64,000 nucleotides of DNA from Gordionus sp. m RMFG-2023. Lineage: Eukaryota; Nematomorpha; Gordioida; Chordodea; Parachordodidae. The translations under genes and the position numbers were made by a program. The notes beneath the pieces were generated by a model. It saw only the letters and a program-made list of their open reading frames with translations, was not told the origin of the DNA and searched no databases. Below, piece by piece: positions 23,801 to 35,835 of this stretch (its first letter is position 1; each line of letters opens with the position of its first letter). The stretch covers positions 86,405,561 to 86,469,560 of the forward strand of contig NC_088775.1 of NCBI RefSeq assembly GCF_954871325.1. The letters run 5' to 3'.

Positions 23801-25950
23801 CAAATTAAAATTTTCCAAAGTTGTTTGTTATACGATGCATAAAATCCGAATTATATTTAGGTTAATTAGGGGATCTTTGTACATGTCTAAGAAAGATGGA
23901 TCTCGCTTAGGCTTTAAATATGTTTAAATATTTTTATTATTATTTGGGTTCAATATATTTAATTTATTGTTACAAAAATATTAAAAAAAACCTCTTAGAA
24001 TATTACCTCTAATTAGTTTTAATGCCTCGTCTCGTTGATAAATATAGCAAATTGGAAATTATTTTTTTTACCGAGATAATCCTTTTCCTCATTCCAAGCC
24101 GAACCATTAAAAGCCGAACCACTACTAGAAGCCAAACCACTTTTAGAACCTGAACCTATATCTGATATATTAAATATATTAAATAATAAAATTTTATATC
24201 ATTAATCTCTCAAATTAAAATTATATCATTATATTATATCCCTCCAAAGTTGTTTGGTAATATTTCAATATTTTATTTTATTGTTAACAAAAAATACAAT
24301 ATTTTGCTTTTTTCATCTTAAAATGTAATTAATAACTCCCCTTATAAGATTTTTTTTTTAGCATAAAAACATCTTTATAAATTATGTGATTTAAAAAAGG
24401 ATAACCATTATTCCATAAGCAAATATATATTCATACCAAACAATATACTCTATACTACTTGTAAATAAGAGTGGGTTTTTTTTAATTCATGTTCTAAAAT
24501 ATAATTAATTTACATTCACAATCTTTTGATTGCTGGTGGTAGAGCATTGATCATATTAAATATTCATTTTTAAAATATGTGAAAGGGACCATTATAATTA
24601 AAACTTGCAATTAATATGTGAAAATATCGTTGAAGGCAAGAAAATTTTTTAGGTGGTAATTTTTAAGGGGAATGTGGTTTTCAGTGAATATACTGTTATG
24701 TAGACTCTTCTCATTTACAGATAATTCTTATTCTCTTTATAAGTTATATCTCAAGCCAAAACAATATTAGAAACTCTTGAATAGCTCATATATTAATTAT
24801 ATGATGAAATTAAATTATTTTGGGTTGTCATAAACAATCTATTTATCTATAAAATTAAAATTAGCTATAGTTAAGTTATATTATAATCGTTAGGGATGCA
24901 AGATATTATTAGCTTAAAAACCTAAAGCCAGTCACCATCGAACTTTTTATTAAATTAAAAGATGTACTAATTTACGACCCTCAAAGAAAATCTAAATTCA
25001 TAATATAAATTTATTGATATAATTTAGATAGCTTTAAATCATGCATACTAAAATAAATTCGTATTATTACACGAACCAGCAATATTAGCATAACTTGCAT
25101 GTGAAAATTAAATTATTTTATAATATAATTACAATTCTGGCAATCAGATAAAACAAATTATAAAAAATTATTTCAGTCATGTTGCGAGTAAGATTTATTA
25201 AGCTGCAGCAGTGTTTAATTTTTTCAACTGGGGAGAAGGAGGCAATTTTTAAATTATTTTCTTTAATTTAGCTTATAAAGAAGATTCTATCTAGTTAGTA
25301 AAAAAATATATTTAGGAGGAATTTACTAAAGTTTTGGCGCTTGAACACCCCCCCCCCCCCTCCACCTTTCATGTCCTTATCCTCACCTAAAAGTCTATTG
25401 CTACGAAAACTTGTTTAGATTAGAAATAAACTTAAGATTGGAATGAGTTGACTCGAGGTTATCAATGGAATAGTTAATATATAAGAATCTTAATAAATTA
25501 TTTTTTTGTATAATTCTATATATTCGTCACACTTGTGAAACCTAGAGAAAATTAATAAAAGACTAACTAATCTGATAAAGTATTTTGATCTTACTAGTTG
25601 ATGTTTTACTTCATATATTTAGTTAAGCTGGCTTTTATGGAAAATATAAAATCATTTTTGAAATCGCATAATTTAATTAGCCGGTAGACGGGCTAAATAA
25701 AATCAATCATTTTTTTTACTCCCAAAGTTCTCCTCATCTATATTAGTTGAATTTTTATCAGAAATGCCACCACTAGCAGCGGTTGTTGAACGGTTAACCC
25801 ATGCTGATCCTTAAATATTTTAAAATAAAAACAATTCTCTAATTTTATATTGTTAAAATATTATTTTTTTTGTTATTAGGTGTAAAAATTTTGATCAATC
25901 TAGAAATCGACAGAGGATCGGTAAATATATTAAATTTAATTAACTCATCT
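20841..25950. repeat. Tandem duplication of a 2.4-2.7 kb block
   Basis: Unit 1 (about 20860-23250) and unit 2 (about 23255-25950) align along their full length: 20940 with 23330, 21250 with 23650, 21660 with 24310, 22000 with 24640, 22690 with 25320, 23100 with 25770 and 23200 with 25900. Unit 2 carries an extra internal copy at about 23990-24180. The copies have diverged by many point changes and small indels, so the duplication is not recent. Confidence 0.85.
20852..25807 (-). CDS. Putative minus-strand gene of repeated phase-1 Ser/Gly/acidic exon modules
   Basis: Not a recognised family. Exon-like modules on the minus strand, in transcript order: about 25807-25735 (SAWVNRSTTAASGG, then NIDEENFG), 24168-24074 (IGSGSKSGLASSSGSA, then WNEEKDYL), 23749-23695 (ISNTGYKTDEEDKDDL), 23323-23258 (IDSTSSSGSTSSDSASSEDN), 21347-21293 (FSNMVYNTDEDDKDDL) and 20930-20852 (IDSTSGSGSSSGSASCG, then DYKNDEED and a stop). 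All but the first open after ATATATCAG. The first, second, third and fifth are followed by GTAAAA and are symmetrical phase 1-1, so they could be joined in any number. The 23.3-kb module has only a weak donor (GTTAAT) or runs into a stop. A possible signal-peptide exon begins at 26198 (MNEIILFFISYIFLEIASS) and ends in phase 1 before GTAATA. Ser-Gly pairs beside acidic residues resemble glycosaminoglycan attachment sites (inference). It could also be decayed or non-coding repeat. Confidence 0.4.
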
Positions 25951-26683
25951 TGATATAAATAATACCCAAAGTATTTAAAAAATTTTTACGGCTTATATGT
26001 TAAATTTATTATCTAGACAACTGTCGAAAAAAAATTTCTCAATAAGACTCTAATAGGAATATTACTATACAAACATAGCATATAAAAAAAAATTTTTTCG
26101 ATGTAAGGTATCATTAAAAAGTTGAGAATTGAAGTTATAGAAGAGCTAGCAATTTCTAAAAAAATATATGAGATAAAAAATAAAATTATTTCATTCATAA
26201 TGGTATTTAAATAGCAAAAATTAAAATTAACCTTATTATATCCTATCATATTTGGAGTTGTGAAAATATAACTATCATAAAAAACCATCCCCAAAAACCC
26301 TAATATATTTTAGTTTGATGCTTGCCATATAAATATTAAAAAATTATTCTGAATTTTGTCATGCTTTTTAAGGCTTTAAACATGGACCAGGCAGGCATGT
26401 CTGAGTGCTGGGTTGGACAAAAATTCTTTATATTGATACTATGAACATTTATTAAAATTTATATTTTATGAGAAGAAGAAAAAAAAATCATTTTTACTAC
26501 CATTTTTTTTATGGCCACTTTTTAAAATAATATTTTTTTATTTTATAATGATCATAAATAGAGGCGAGATTTTTCATCCTTTGGCACACTTGCAATTTTT
26601 TTAACAGAAAACGATCATTTTATAAATTAGCGACCCTCTCTTTTCCAAAAAAATGATGGAATTGTATAAATCTCATTATACTT
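25951..26683. other. AT-rich stretch upstream of the minus-strand module array
   Basis: Contains the candidate signal-peptide exon on the minus strand (ATG at 26198). Otherwise no gene was recognised. Confidence 0.35.
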
Positions 26684-26860
26684 CTTCTCTTCTCTTCTCT
26701 TCTCTTCTCTTCTCTTCTCTTCTCTTCTCTTCTCTTCTCTTCTCTTCTCTTCTCTTCTCTTCTCTTCTCTTCTCTTCTCTTCTCTTCTCTTCTCTTCTCT
26801 TCTCTTCTCTTCTCTTCTCTTCTCTTCTCTTCTCTTCTCTTCTCTTCTCTTCTCTTCTCT
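26684..26860. repeat. (TTCTC)n pentanucleotide array, about 35 copies
   Basis: A nearly perfect run of about 177 bp. Because five and three are coprime, it reads open in several frames (Phe-Ser-Ser-Leu-Leu repeats), which is not evidence of coding. Its right edge abuts a truncated GTTGTTAAACGGCTC-family element. Confidence 0.95.
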
Positions 26861-27012
26861 TAAAATATTACGTAAGTCTGAAGATTCTGCTTATATGAAC
26901 ATAGATCTAGACATATATTATCGAAATCTCGAGGCTTAGGTAATATTTTTCTGGCTAAAATATTGAGTTAGCCGTTTTTAAAAATCGGCTCAAAACGAGC
27001 CGTTTAACACTA
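26861..27012. mobile_element. 5'-truncated GTTGTTAAACGGCTC miniature element beside the microsatellite
   Basis: Retains GAAATCTCGAGGCTTAGG, TATTGAGTTAGCCGTTTTTA and GAGCCGTTTAACACTA. About the first 50-60 bp of the element are missing and the (TTCTC)n array takes their place. Confidence 0.75.
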
Positions 27013-27020
27013 ATTAACAC

Positions 27021-27105
27021 CGTGGCGAGGTATACAAAATATACTGTATTTTTGTTCAATTTTTATATGCCTCGCCGCAGATTCATCGAGCGAATGCAGG
27101 GTAAG
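27021..27105. repeat. Short palindromic element, GGCGAGGTATAC family (copy 1)
   Basis: Inverted arms CCGTGGCGAGGTATAC and TATGCCTCGCCGCAGATTC around an AT-rich centre of about 35 bp. Similar structures occur at 41746-41835 and 56218-56300. No target duplication was recognised. Confidence 0.55.
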
Positions 27106-29817
27106 ATAATATATAAATTTATTCTTCGTAAAAGCAAGCTTAATATATTCAAATATCAACTCTACTCTAAACATTATTATTATTTTTTGAAATTAATAAA
27201 AAATTATCTTAGAAGCTAACTCCCAAAGCCATTAAAACTCTGACACACCCGAGTGTACTTTTCGATTTTTATTCTTTATTCTTTTCAATGTAAATAAAAC
27301 GCTTTTATAATTTATTCAAGCTACATAAAATAGACCTTCCAGCTGTTATAAGATTAAATCAGTAAGTCACATTGGCTTTGAAAACAAGCCAATAAAAATA
27401 TTATATTTTTTCATCTTGAACTACTTATAAGGATGAAAATTAAAAGATAATGAAATTTATATTAATTATTTATGTCGCATAATTTTACTAATGCCACAAT
27501 TTTGTTTTACCTATAGAATATTATTCAATTTAATTTTTTGATAATATTAATGACAGTTAATACTAAAAACGGTTCGTTTATCAAAAAGTGTGTGCACATT
27601 GAAATTAAATAGTCAATAGCATTAGTTGTAATAAAAGCCATTGAAGGGTATTTGCCTCTCAGTGACTATAATGTATTCACACTTTTTAATGTATTTAAGT
27701 GAACGATTCTTTAGCCTAGTTTAGTATTATATGTCACTAGAGATTATATAAGTTTGAAAAAAACTATATTTAACCTTTATTAATTTGGGGATTAGTAGAC
27801 ACATCACGATATAAGAATGAAAAAGTCATAGCCAATAGATACAAATTGATCATGGTATTATATATATTTTTTTATAGTTATAATATAAATATTTTCTTAA
27901 GCAAAAAAAATTTTTTTTTTACCTAGATATTTTTTTTTCCAAGAAAATAGGTGCAAAAATAATATATTATACATAACTCAAATATTAACAGATCATCAAA
28001 TTTTTGAAAGATGGTTGTTTAGGTTATTAAAATTATCATATTTGTATTGAAATAGTTTATATTATTTTATTATTAAACATTTAATTTTAAAACAAAGGTA
28101 GAATCACAAATTTGCAAGTTTTCATAAATATCATTTTAACAAAAATTACTCAGCCTACCCCACCCCAAATCCGTCCCTCCATAAAATATTAAATAAATAA
28201 TATCCTTATAAATATTAATTTAAGTTAATAATATATTTTTTTTAAAATATGAGTAATTATGTACAATCAAATATAATGTAAATTAATATTTTAATCATAG
28301 CGATCTAATGACTAACTTTTTTTTCCCCATCATGTTTTATATTCCTTTTCTAATATAAACTAATCTAATTCCTTGTAGAGTAATCCAAGGCTTATATATT
28401 TATATATATATGATTTGAGTAAAACCCAATGAGGCAATTTAATAAAACATGAATAAAAAAAAGTACCATTCAAGTGTAATTATAACGTATTATTCAAACT
28501 CATACATACAATAATTTTGACAGCAATAGGTCTTATCATCTTTTATTACATACTATTCCTTGAAGGCACCCGGACCTTCATTCTATATAGTTTAGGTGAA
28601 TAAAAGAAGTAAAGAAAAAATAGCCATTTAAATGCTGTATAACTCATACAATATTTATGGAACTCGTAAAATTTAAAAATTTTTAAAACATTATCTTTGA
28701 CATTTTTTTCTACAACATGTAAGACATTGGTTAAACGATTTCCTCTGGCATATAAAGTAAATCCTTCGAGCGTCTACAGAACAGAAATTTTGTTGGAGGC
28801 AAACTCCTCTACAAAATATATTCCTTTCCCCCTACCTCCCTTACCTCTACACCCTAACCAAAATCCAACCCTATGTTATTAATCAAAAAAATTCTTATAA
28901 TGCGCCACAATTTATAACATCCCCTCGATGAAATTCTAATTAAAGAACCTTGAAAAATAAATTGTCGGTGATCTAGTTATTATTGAACTTGTTATCAGTC
29001 ACGATTGTGAATTTAATAATTCAAACTGTTCTAAAATGTTATCTGTGAAAATGATTATATAAATAGTCATCTCTTCCCCCCCCCCCCATTCTCCCACCAG
29101 ATTTTTAAAATCATAATTTCTGACGGTTCGGGCCCCAGAGTTAGAACCGAGCTAGAAAGTCACTGTAATAAATAATGATCATGAATAGAATTTAGTTTAT
29201 ATTTAAAAAAATAAAACGAACTCATAGATTATGTAAGTTTTTTATTTCATAAAACGTATTTACAAACCTCACCTCGTTATTAAAGTTATTCTCAGATCTA
29301 TTCAAAAACGAAGAGAAAAAAAAAGATATGACTCTTTTTTTTATTAGATTAATTTAATTTAATTACGTTTACGAAATATTTGCATTATTCAATTCTCTAT
29401 CAAATACTAATAATTCTTCATAAAACTAATAGTATCATTATAAAATTCGTATTTGATTGATGTAATTTTACGAATAGAAAATTATTCGATTCGTTCAAAA
29501 GACTCAAATACGAATAATAATTCATTTTTCGTGTATTCATTTTTTTAAATATGTCTAATTATTTTAGAGCTATTGAGTTGTGTCATCTTTAAATATAATT
29601 TGTCATATTCTTTCAGTTATAGGAGCTAATTAAGTTTTGACATTGATATTTGTAGTTATAAAATTCCGAGTATTTTCATTTTCAATTCTTCTTTCTTAAG
29701 AAAATATTTGGTTCATGTACGTTTGATTTCTTAGTTAATTTTTTTAAAATAAATTATACTTAAACCTGTTAGCCAATTAGGAAGTAGCATGATGGCGTGT
29801 AGAAATTAATTAACTTG
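27106..29817. other. Intergenic stretch with transposon fragments
   Basis: No gene recognised. A half copy of the CAGCGTCTACATGA family lies at about 28767-28860 (GAGCGTCTACAGAACAG followed by a C-rich tract). An 11-base C run lies near 29077. Confidence 0.4.
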
Positions 29818-30900
29818 AAAAAATTATTTCATTATTTTTTAAACCTTATTTCATTATTTTTTAAACCTTATTAACCACATAAATTAAGAATTTATTGAAA
29901 CAATTTTGATCAATTTGATATTTATTATTATAAATAAATATATAAAAAAATCAAAATTTTTATTATCATAAGATATAATACATCAAAATAAGTAAAAATA
30001 AATTAGCTAAGAAAATTTTGGATGCGTTTACAGTCAAAACAAAAATAAAAAATAAAATGGTACAAATAAAATAAATGGGCCATTCTCAATTTTACACGTT
30101 TGTTTAATTTTATCAGATTTCAAAATATTATCTCAATAAATATAAATAAAATATAATATTTCATTTATTACATAAAATGTTTATGTTTTTTATATTTATA
30201 TTAAATAAGAATAAGGGCAGCATAAAACCAAAAATATCTTTATAAGAAAAAGTTAAATATAATGAAAGATGAAAAAAAAAATAATTTTATAATTATGAAT
30301 AATTTTTAATAATGAATAAAAATTTTAAAAAAATATAAAATTTAACAATCAATAAGGGCAATAATAATATATAAAAAATTAACTTGAAAAAATTATTTCA
30401 TTTTTTTTAAACCTTATTAACATATAAATTAAGAATTTATTTGAAACAATTTTGGTCAATAGATATTTATTATTATAAATAAATATATAAGAAATCAAAA
30501 TTTTTATTATAATTATCATGTATAAAGATATAATACATCAAAAGTAAAAATAAATTAGCTAAAATTTTGGATGCTTTTACAGTCAAAACAACAGTAAAAA
30601 ATAAAATGGTATAATAAAATAAAAAAAATTGGGCCATTCTCAATTTTACACGTTTGTTTAATTTTATAGGATTTCAAAATATTATCTCAATAAATATAAA
30701 TATAATATAATATTTCATTTATTACAATGTTTATGTTTTTATATTTTATTACAAAAATATAATGAAAGATGAAATGATAACTACGATAAAAAAATAATTT
30801 TATAATTATGAATAATTTTTAATAATGAATAAAAATTTTTAAAAAATATATATAATTTAACAATCAATAGTAAAAGGGCGAAAAATAATATTATATAAAA
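29818..30900. repeat. Tandem duplication of a 550-560 bp AT-rich unit
   Basis: Copies at about 29818-30370 and 30378-30900 share, in the same order, AACTTGAAAAAATTATTTCA, TTAAGAATTTATT, TTTTGGATGC, TTTACAGTCAAAACAA, GGGCCATTCTCAATTTTACA and ATATTTCATTTATTACA. Small indels separate them. No coding signal. Confidence 0.85.
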
Positions 30901-30919
30901 AAAGAATGCCATGTATGTT

Positions 30920-33060
30920 GAAGTAAGGTGAAAAAGGGAGTGTTTCGAAGAAACACTTGTAATGTGATTTCAAACCGAAATTTTTGTTTGAAGGAAAGGG
31001 ACTCGACTCCCGTCCTTATTGAAATTTTAATACCCAATTGATTTAATTAGGGATTGGGGACCTGGGTTTCCCAAAACACTAAAAATTAGAGAGATAAAAA
31101 TAAAAGAATTTAAAAGGGACATATATTTAGTGGATTTTTTGATTTCTTGGAGTTCTAAAGGTCAGAGTTTCTATTAGCAGGAAATGAGGTAACACATGAC
31201 AAGTCTTTTGCCGAGAAGCCAAGATGTTAAAGACATACCATCGGGTACCTTACCATCCACATTTAGGAGACCTAACGGCTCAAAACTATTGGAAAACTGG
31301 TCTAAATAAAAGATTTGCAGATCTATTTAGATTATCATGTCGCATAAAATGGCCACTGACTTTAAGGCAAGAGAAATGATGTCTAAAAAATGGAACTACT
31401 TGTTGCTACCAGCACAAATGTCAACAGAGGGGATAAGACAACCTAGCCTATTGCCAATGGCAATTTGAAACTCAAAGTTTATGTGTAACATTTCCTTTTC
31501 TCCACTCGGGATCGCGTTTCCATTCATGATCGTTAGGATTTTTTTTTCGATTTAAGGTTAGTTAGATAGGGGCACAAACAAAGTTTTTTAAATGCACATT
31601 AAATCATGGGAACTAGAAAAATCTTTAAATGGCTGGAAATGGGGTGCTGGGATACTTGGAGAAAAGCCAAGATTGTTTGGCCGAAGTTAAAAGTGGATCG
31701 TTCAACTCTATAAGCGAGGAAATATAGTCGTTAAAGGATATCCGTGAAGAAAAAAAGCAGGCAATTGCCATTAAATTGGGAGGCTGAAAATTCAAGTCCT
31801 CCCTGGCAGCAGGGGAGGCAAATGACCAATTAAAATCAGAAAACTACTAGAAGGGATTCGATAAAATGTTAAAATTTTAATTCGAAGGACTTAAGGAAGG
31901 AATTATATTGGAAAGTCGGGGAAGATTTTAAGATGTGCAAGAATTTAGGTAAGAAAAAACATTTTTTGGTGAGGAAAAAAAAACTGATGCTTGGGAAGAT
32001 GAGAAAGATTCTTTCATGAATTAAAAAGTGATTGAATCAGTCAAAAAAATTTAAAGGAAGTTGAAAAGCCGATAGGAGAACCTACTGGGGGAGGGATAAA
32101 AACATTATTGTCGAGGAAAGATATTTCACTTTTTTTCCTATTTAAGGAAAAACCAATTTTTGAAGCTTCCATTTCAACGTACTCATGGCCAACAAAATAT
32201 TGGGTAAAGATCCGTTAAAAGAGCCATTGTCGAGAATATCATAAACCAAGTTCTAATTTAAAATAAGGTTTAAATTTTTGATCAAATCCTGACTACCTAT
32301 GGTAAAGAGCAAGGGACCTAGTGAATCATTCTGATTCTCCTCTTCAGAGGATATAGGAAATTCAGCTTGAGTAAGGACCATAGCAGGAATTAAGGAAATT
32401 CGAATCTTTGGGGAAATGTTGTAAGAAAGAGCGTAAAAATGATTTACTAATGCTGTTGAAGGCATTTTTGAAGTCTAACTTGCAGAAAACCTTATCCGCT
32501 TAAGTGTTTATAAGATATGCACTAAGTGTGAGGTCACTTCGCACCCACTTCTAACTCCAAAACTGCGAGGGAAAACTTTAGACAGAATTATCCTATTTAC
32601 TATAACATTGGCGACTAATCTATGAAAAAATGAACCCTATGGCTATGGGTCTAATGCCACCATCCAGCTTGGTTAAAGAAACAAGACGTGCACCAAAAAC
32701 AATAGGGCGTATACAAAGAGGAACTTCGCCTATGAGGATATTATTACAAAGTTCTGTTAATAAAAACCATTATCAAAACTTGGATTAAATCAACAAAAAA
32801 ATCTACAAAAAATTCTTTTATTTTAATTTGAAGGGCCTAGTGTGAAGATCTTCTTGAATTTCTAGTAAGACTAGCGACTGAAAAAAAGCGTTCACTTGGA
32901 ATGTGCTGGTAATTGGGATAATAATATTATTCTGGCTAGCACTGAAAGTCTAGGGAAGCTCTAATTTTCTCTTTTCCAAACGTATAGAACATTTTATACC
33001 CTTAAAATAGAAAAGACTATAAAAATGAAAAGTAAAATCTTGTTCTAAATCTTTTATATC
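30920..33060 (-). mobile_element. Non-LTR retrotransposon (LINE) remnant
   Basis: This stretch is less AT-rich than its surroundings. On the minus strand, LVSLTKLDGGIRPIAIG (about 32620-32690) matches the LPKPDGG-RPI-G motif of LINE reverse transcriptases, and SLGPLLFTIGSQDLI (about 32280-32320) matches the QGDPLGPLLF motif that follows. Further downstream, EPLGLLNVDGKVPDGMSLTSW (in two parts, 31225-31290) resembles a C-terminal DGKRPDG motif known from invertebrate LINEs. Several stops and frame changes show it is dead. The FADD box and a 5' endonuclease were not found, and the clade is not assigned. Confidence 0.7.
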
Positions 33061-33288
33061 CTTGTTTTTAACCTGAATATTTAGGCTTATCAACTAATTT
33101 TTATACATTATTTTCTTCAGAATAGATGTTTCTTCTCGCATTTTATCTTTTTCCATATCTTTATTAGCAATAATCCGTTGACATAATGATATAAAAATTG
33201 AACGGGATTGAGGCATATTCTTTATTATAATATTTTACGGTATTTAGCTTTTGAAACCTAGAGTTTAGTATGGCTAATACCTTGTAAA
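33061..33288. other. Short AT-rich interval, nothing recognised
   Basis: Separates the LINE remnant from a miniature element; no feature seen. Confidence 0.3.
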
Positions 33289-33485
33289 TAATTTTGTTAA
33301 AAGGCTCGATTTTTAAACCTAGCCCAATATTTTAACCAAAAAATAAGACACAAGCCGCCAGATTTTACTAATAGATCTCCAAACATTTCTATCATCTATG
33401 AGCAAAATCTATAAGCTTGCCAAATATGCTTGGCTAAAATAATGGGTTAGCCGTTTTTAAAAATCAAGACGTTTTGACAATACTA
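33289..33485. mobile_element. GTTGTTAAACGGCTC miniature element, worn copy
   Basis: About 197 bp from AATTTTGTTAAAAGGCTCG to GACAATACTA, with the internal GGGTTAGCCGTTTTTAAAAA block. The ends are decayed and no clear target duplication remains. Confidence 0.65.
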
Positions 33486-33873
33486 TTTTTGTAAAATATT
33501 TTTAAAAAATTTGCAAATATAATACTAATACTACTAATTGTCATTTTATTTCTGAAATTAGCTGTTTAGGATCATTTGGAAACTTTAAAAAAATCTTCTT
33601 TCTTTAATTAAATTTTTCTCCATTTCCTATCAAGTTTGAAATAAGGAGTCAAAGTATCAATAATCAATAATATTTTTCGTCATCTAAAAAATTTATAATA
33701 TTGTATTTTAAAAATATTAACCAAAAGTCTCGTATGTTGTGCAAAATAAAATTTATATTGTTTTTGTTTTAAATATTAATTGTAAAAAAATAAACTCTAA
33801 CAGATATTATTTAATACAAATAATAGTATTATTAAAAAAATAATAAGATAAAATGGTATCAAAACATATCTGA

Positions 33874-34093
33874 TAGTGGTTGTTAAATAGTTCGTTTTGA
33901 GCCGATTTTTAAAAACGGTCTCAATACTTCATCCAGACATATATTACCCAAGCCTGAAGATTTTGCTCATAGAAGGAACAAAGATCCAAACATATATTGT
34001 CGAAATCTTGAGGCTTAGACAATATTTATCTGGCTAAAATACTGAGTTAGTCGTTTTTAAAAATCGGCTCAAAACGACCTATTAACAACATTA
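33874..34093. mobile_element. GTTGTTAAACGGCTC miniature element
   Basis: About 220 bp from TAGTGGTTGTTAAATAG to CTATTAACAACATTA, with inner blocks TTTTGCTCATAGAAGG, AGGCTTAGACAATATT and AAAAATCGGCTCAAAACGA. It lies 390 bp from another copy of the family. Confidence 0.75.
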
Positions 34094-34591
34094 ATCTAAT
34101 TTAAAATATATTCAGGAAAAATCTTATCTATTTACAAAAAAATAAGAAGATATCATAGATTAAGATACCGCTGTAAATTTTTCAGACAATTTTACCATGA
34201 AGTTTTTGTTTTATATAATAATTTATACGAAAAATTTATATAATAAATATAAATATGAGAAGTTAAAGACTAAGGTGTCCGAAATTTTGTCTATGAGAGA
34301 GGACCAATCATAAAACATTTTAGCAATAACTAACCTCATCCTAAAGAGTTGGTTTCAGAGAAAAAAAACAATCCTTCCATAAATCGAACCAAAAACTTTC
34401 TACCCCTCCATAGTTTTCATATGTCTAGTCCTTTTAAATCACAGATGTCTTTCGAAAAACGGTGATTTCAATTGCGTTTATATTATTATTTTTGTTAAAA
34501 ATTTAAAAAAAAAAATTGAGAACCATTAATCGGTATTGGAAAATAAAACAGCGACCAGTCGGGCCTTTACCACGATTAAAATTTATTAGGG

Positions 34592-34998
34592 TAGATACCT
34601 GCAAAGGCCAGCCGTACCCTGCCCGGTCCGAACAGGCTTCGGCCGGGTATAATATTTAAAAAAAAATTGGGTAAGGGCTAGATCGGGCCTAATATTTTTT
34701 TAAATTATTCGGATCGGGTCGGGCCTTGGAATATTTTTTAACTATACTAAATTTATCAATGTTATGTTGAATTTATGTAAAATAAAATTATGTGATTTTT
34801 TTTATTTATAGAAACTAGAGGCCGTATGACTTATTTTGAGTAATTATAATATTTTAAAAGAATTCAATTTCTATATTTAAATTTCGGGCCAGGCCTGTAA
34901 AATTTTTCTAAAAAATTTCGGGTTTGGGTCAGGCCGGCAAAACTCAAAAAAAAAATTTCAAACCGAGCTTGAAAAATTAGGCAAGATGCAGATGTCTA
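34592..34998. mobile_element. GC-rich-ended non-autonomous element (copy 1 of a local pair)
   Basis: About 407 bp from TAGATACCTGCAAAGGCC to CAGATGTCTA. Blocks of the TCGGGCCTAATATTTTTTTA and GGGCCAGGCCTG type lie at both ends around an AT-rich centre containing TTTGAGTAATTATAA. The same arrangement recurs at 35455-35832. Confidence 0.6.
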
Positions 34999-35454
34999 GT
35001 AGGTACTATGTTGAAATTTTTAGGTATTTAAAACTAATATAGATGATTTAAAATTGAGAGATTAAGAATCCTCATTGATTCCATAATTTAATTCCATTAT
35101 AATATAAATATTTTTCCTTTCACAATGTCAAGTAATTTTTAATTTTATATAAATACGTTATTTTATAAGAGTTTTTTTTGAAAATAATAATATTTAAATC
35201 TCAAAATAATATATTGAATCAGAGTGCTTAAACCTAAATTCTGTACGTTTTACATCACATAGATTAATTATTGGTATATTTTGCCGCGACAGGTCCTGTT
35301 CAAGTACAATACTCATTTTTTTTCTTATTTACATAATATTGGGATAGATAGGTTTAGTCGGCTATCACTTGAGATATTATATTAGTTAATTATTTTTAAT
35401 ATAAGGATATTGTTTCTAAATTTGGATAGATTTGCTTACGTATATTATATTACC

Positions 35455-35832
35455 GTAATATTATTCGGGCCTAATTCTTTTTAAAAAAATCGGGTTCGGA
35501 CCGGGTTGGGCTTAATATTTTAAAATAAAATCCTGGCCGGGTCGGGTCTGGCCTTGGAAATTTTTTTTATAGAATACTTAAATTTATCAATTTTATATTG
35601 AATTTTTTTTATGTGAAATAGAAATATTTGATTTTATTTATAGAACTAGATGCCATATAACACATGTCTTTTATTTTGAGTAATTATAAAAATTAATTTC
35701 TATATTTAAATAAGTTCGGCCAGGCCGGTAAATTTTAAAAAAATTTCGGGTTCGGGCCGGGCCAGCAAAACATTTTAAACAAAATTTGAGCCGGGCCGGG
35801 CTTGAAAAATTAGGCCCGATGCAGATCACTAT
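35455..35832. mobile_element. GC-rich-ended non-autonomous element (copy 2 of a local pair)
   Basis: Homologous to 34592-34998 over most of its length: TCGGGCCTAATTCTTTTTAA, TTGAATTTTTTTTATGTGAA, TTTATTTTGAGTAATTATAA, GGGCCGGGC and TTGAAAAATTAGGCCCGATG. Its extreme ends are not clearly preserved. Confidence 0.55.
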
Positions 35833-35835
35833 TTT

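Noticed and set aside
20770-24050. Repeated segment reading EALKPIVGNMEGG on the minus strand (four copies)
   Set aside because: It preserves a protein-like frame in three copies, but lacks an AG acceptor in the needed phase and the fourth copy is disrupted, so it is not included as an exon.
26653-26898. Open frame of Phe-Ser-Ser-Leu-Leu repeats
   Set aside because: Pure product of the (TTCTC)n microsatellite; open only because the repeat lacks stops.
28697-28882. 61-codon open frame ending in a proline-rich stretch
   Set aside because: Overlaps a half copy of the CAGCGTCTACATGA transposon; the prolines come from its C-rich tract.
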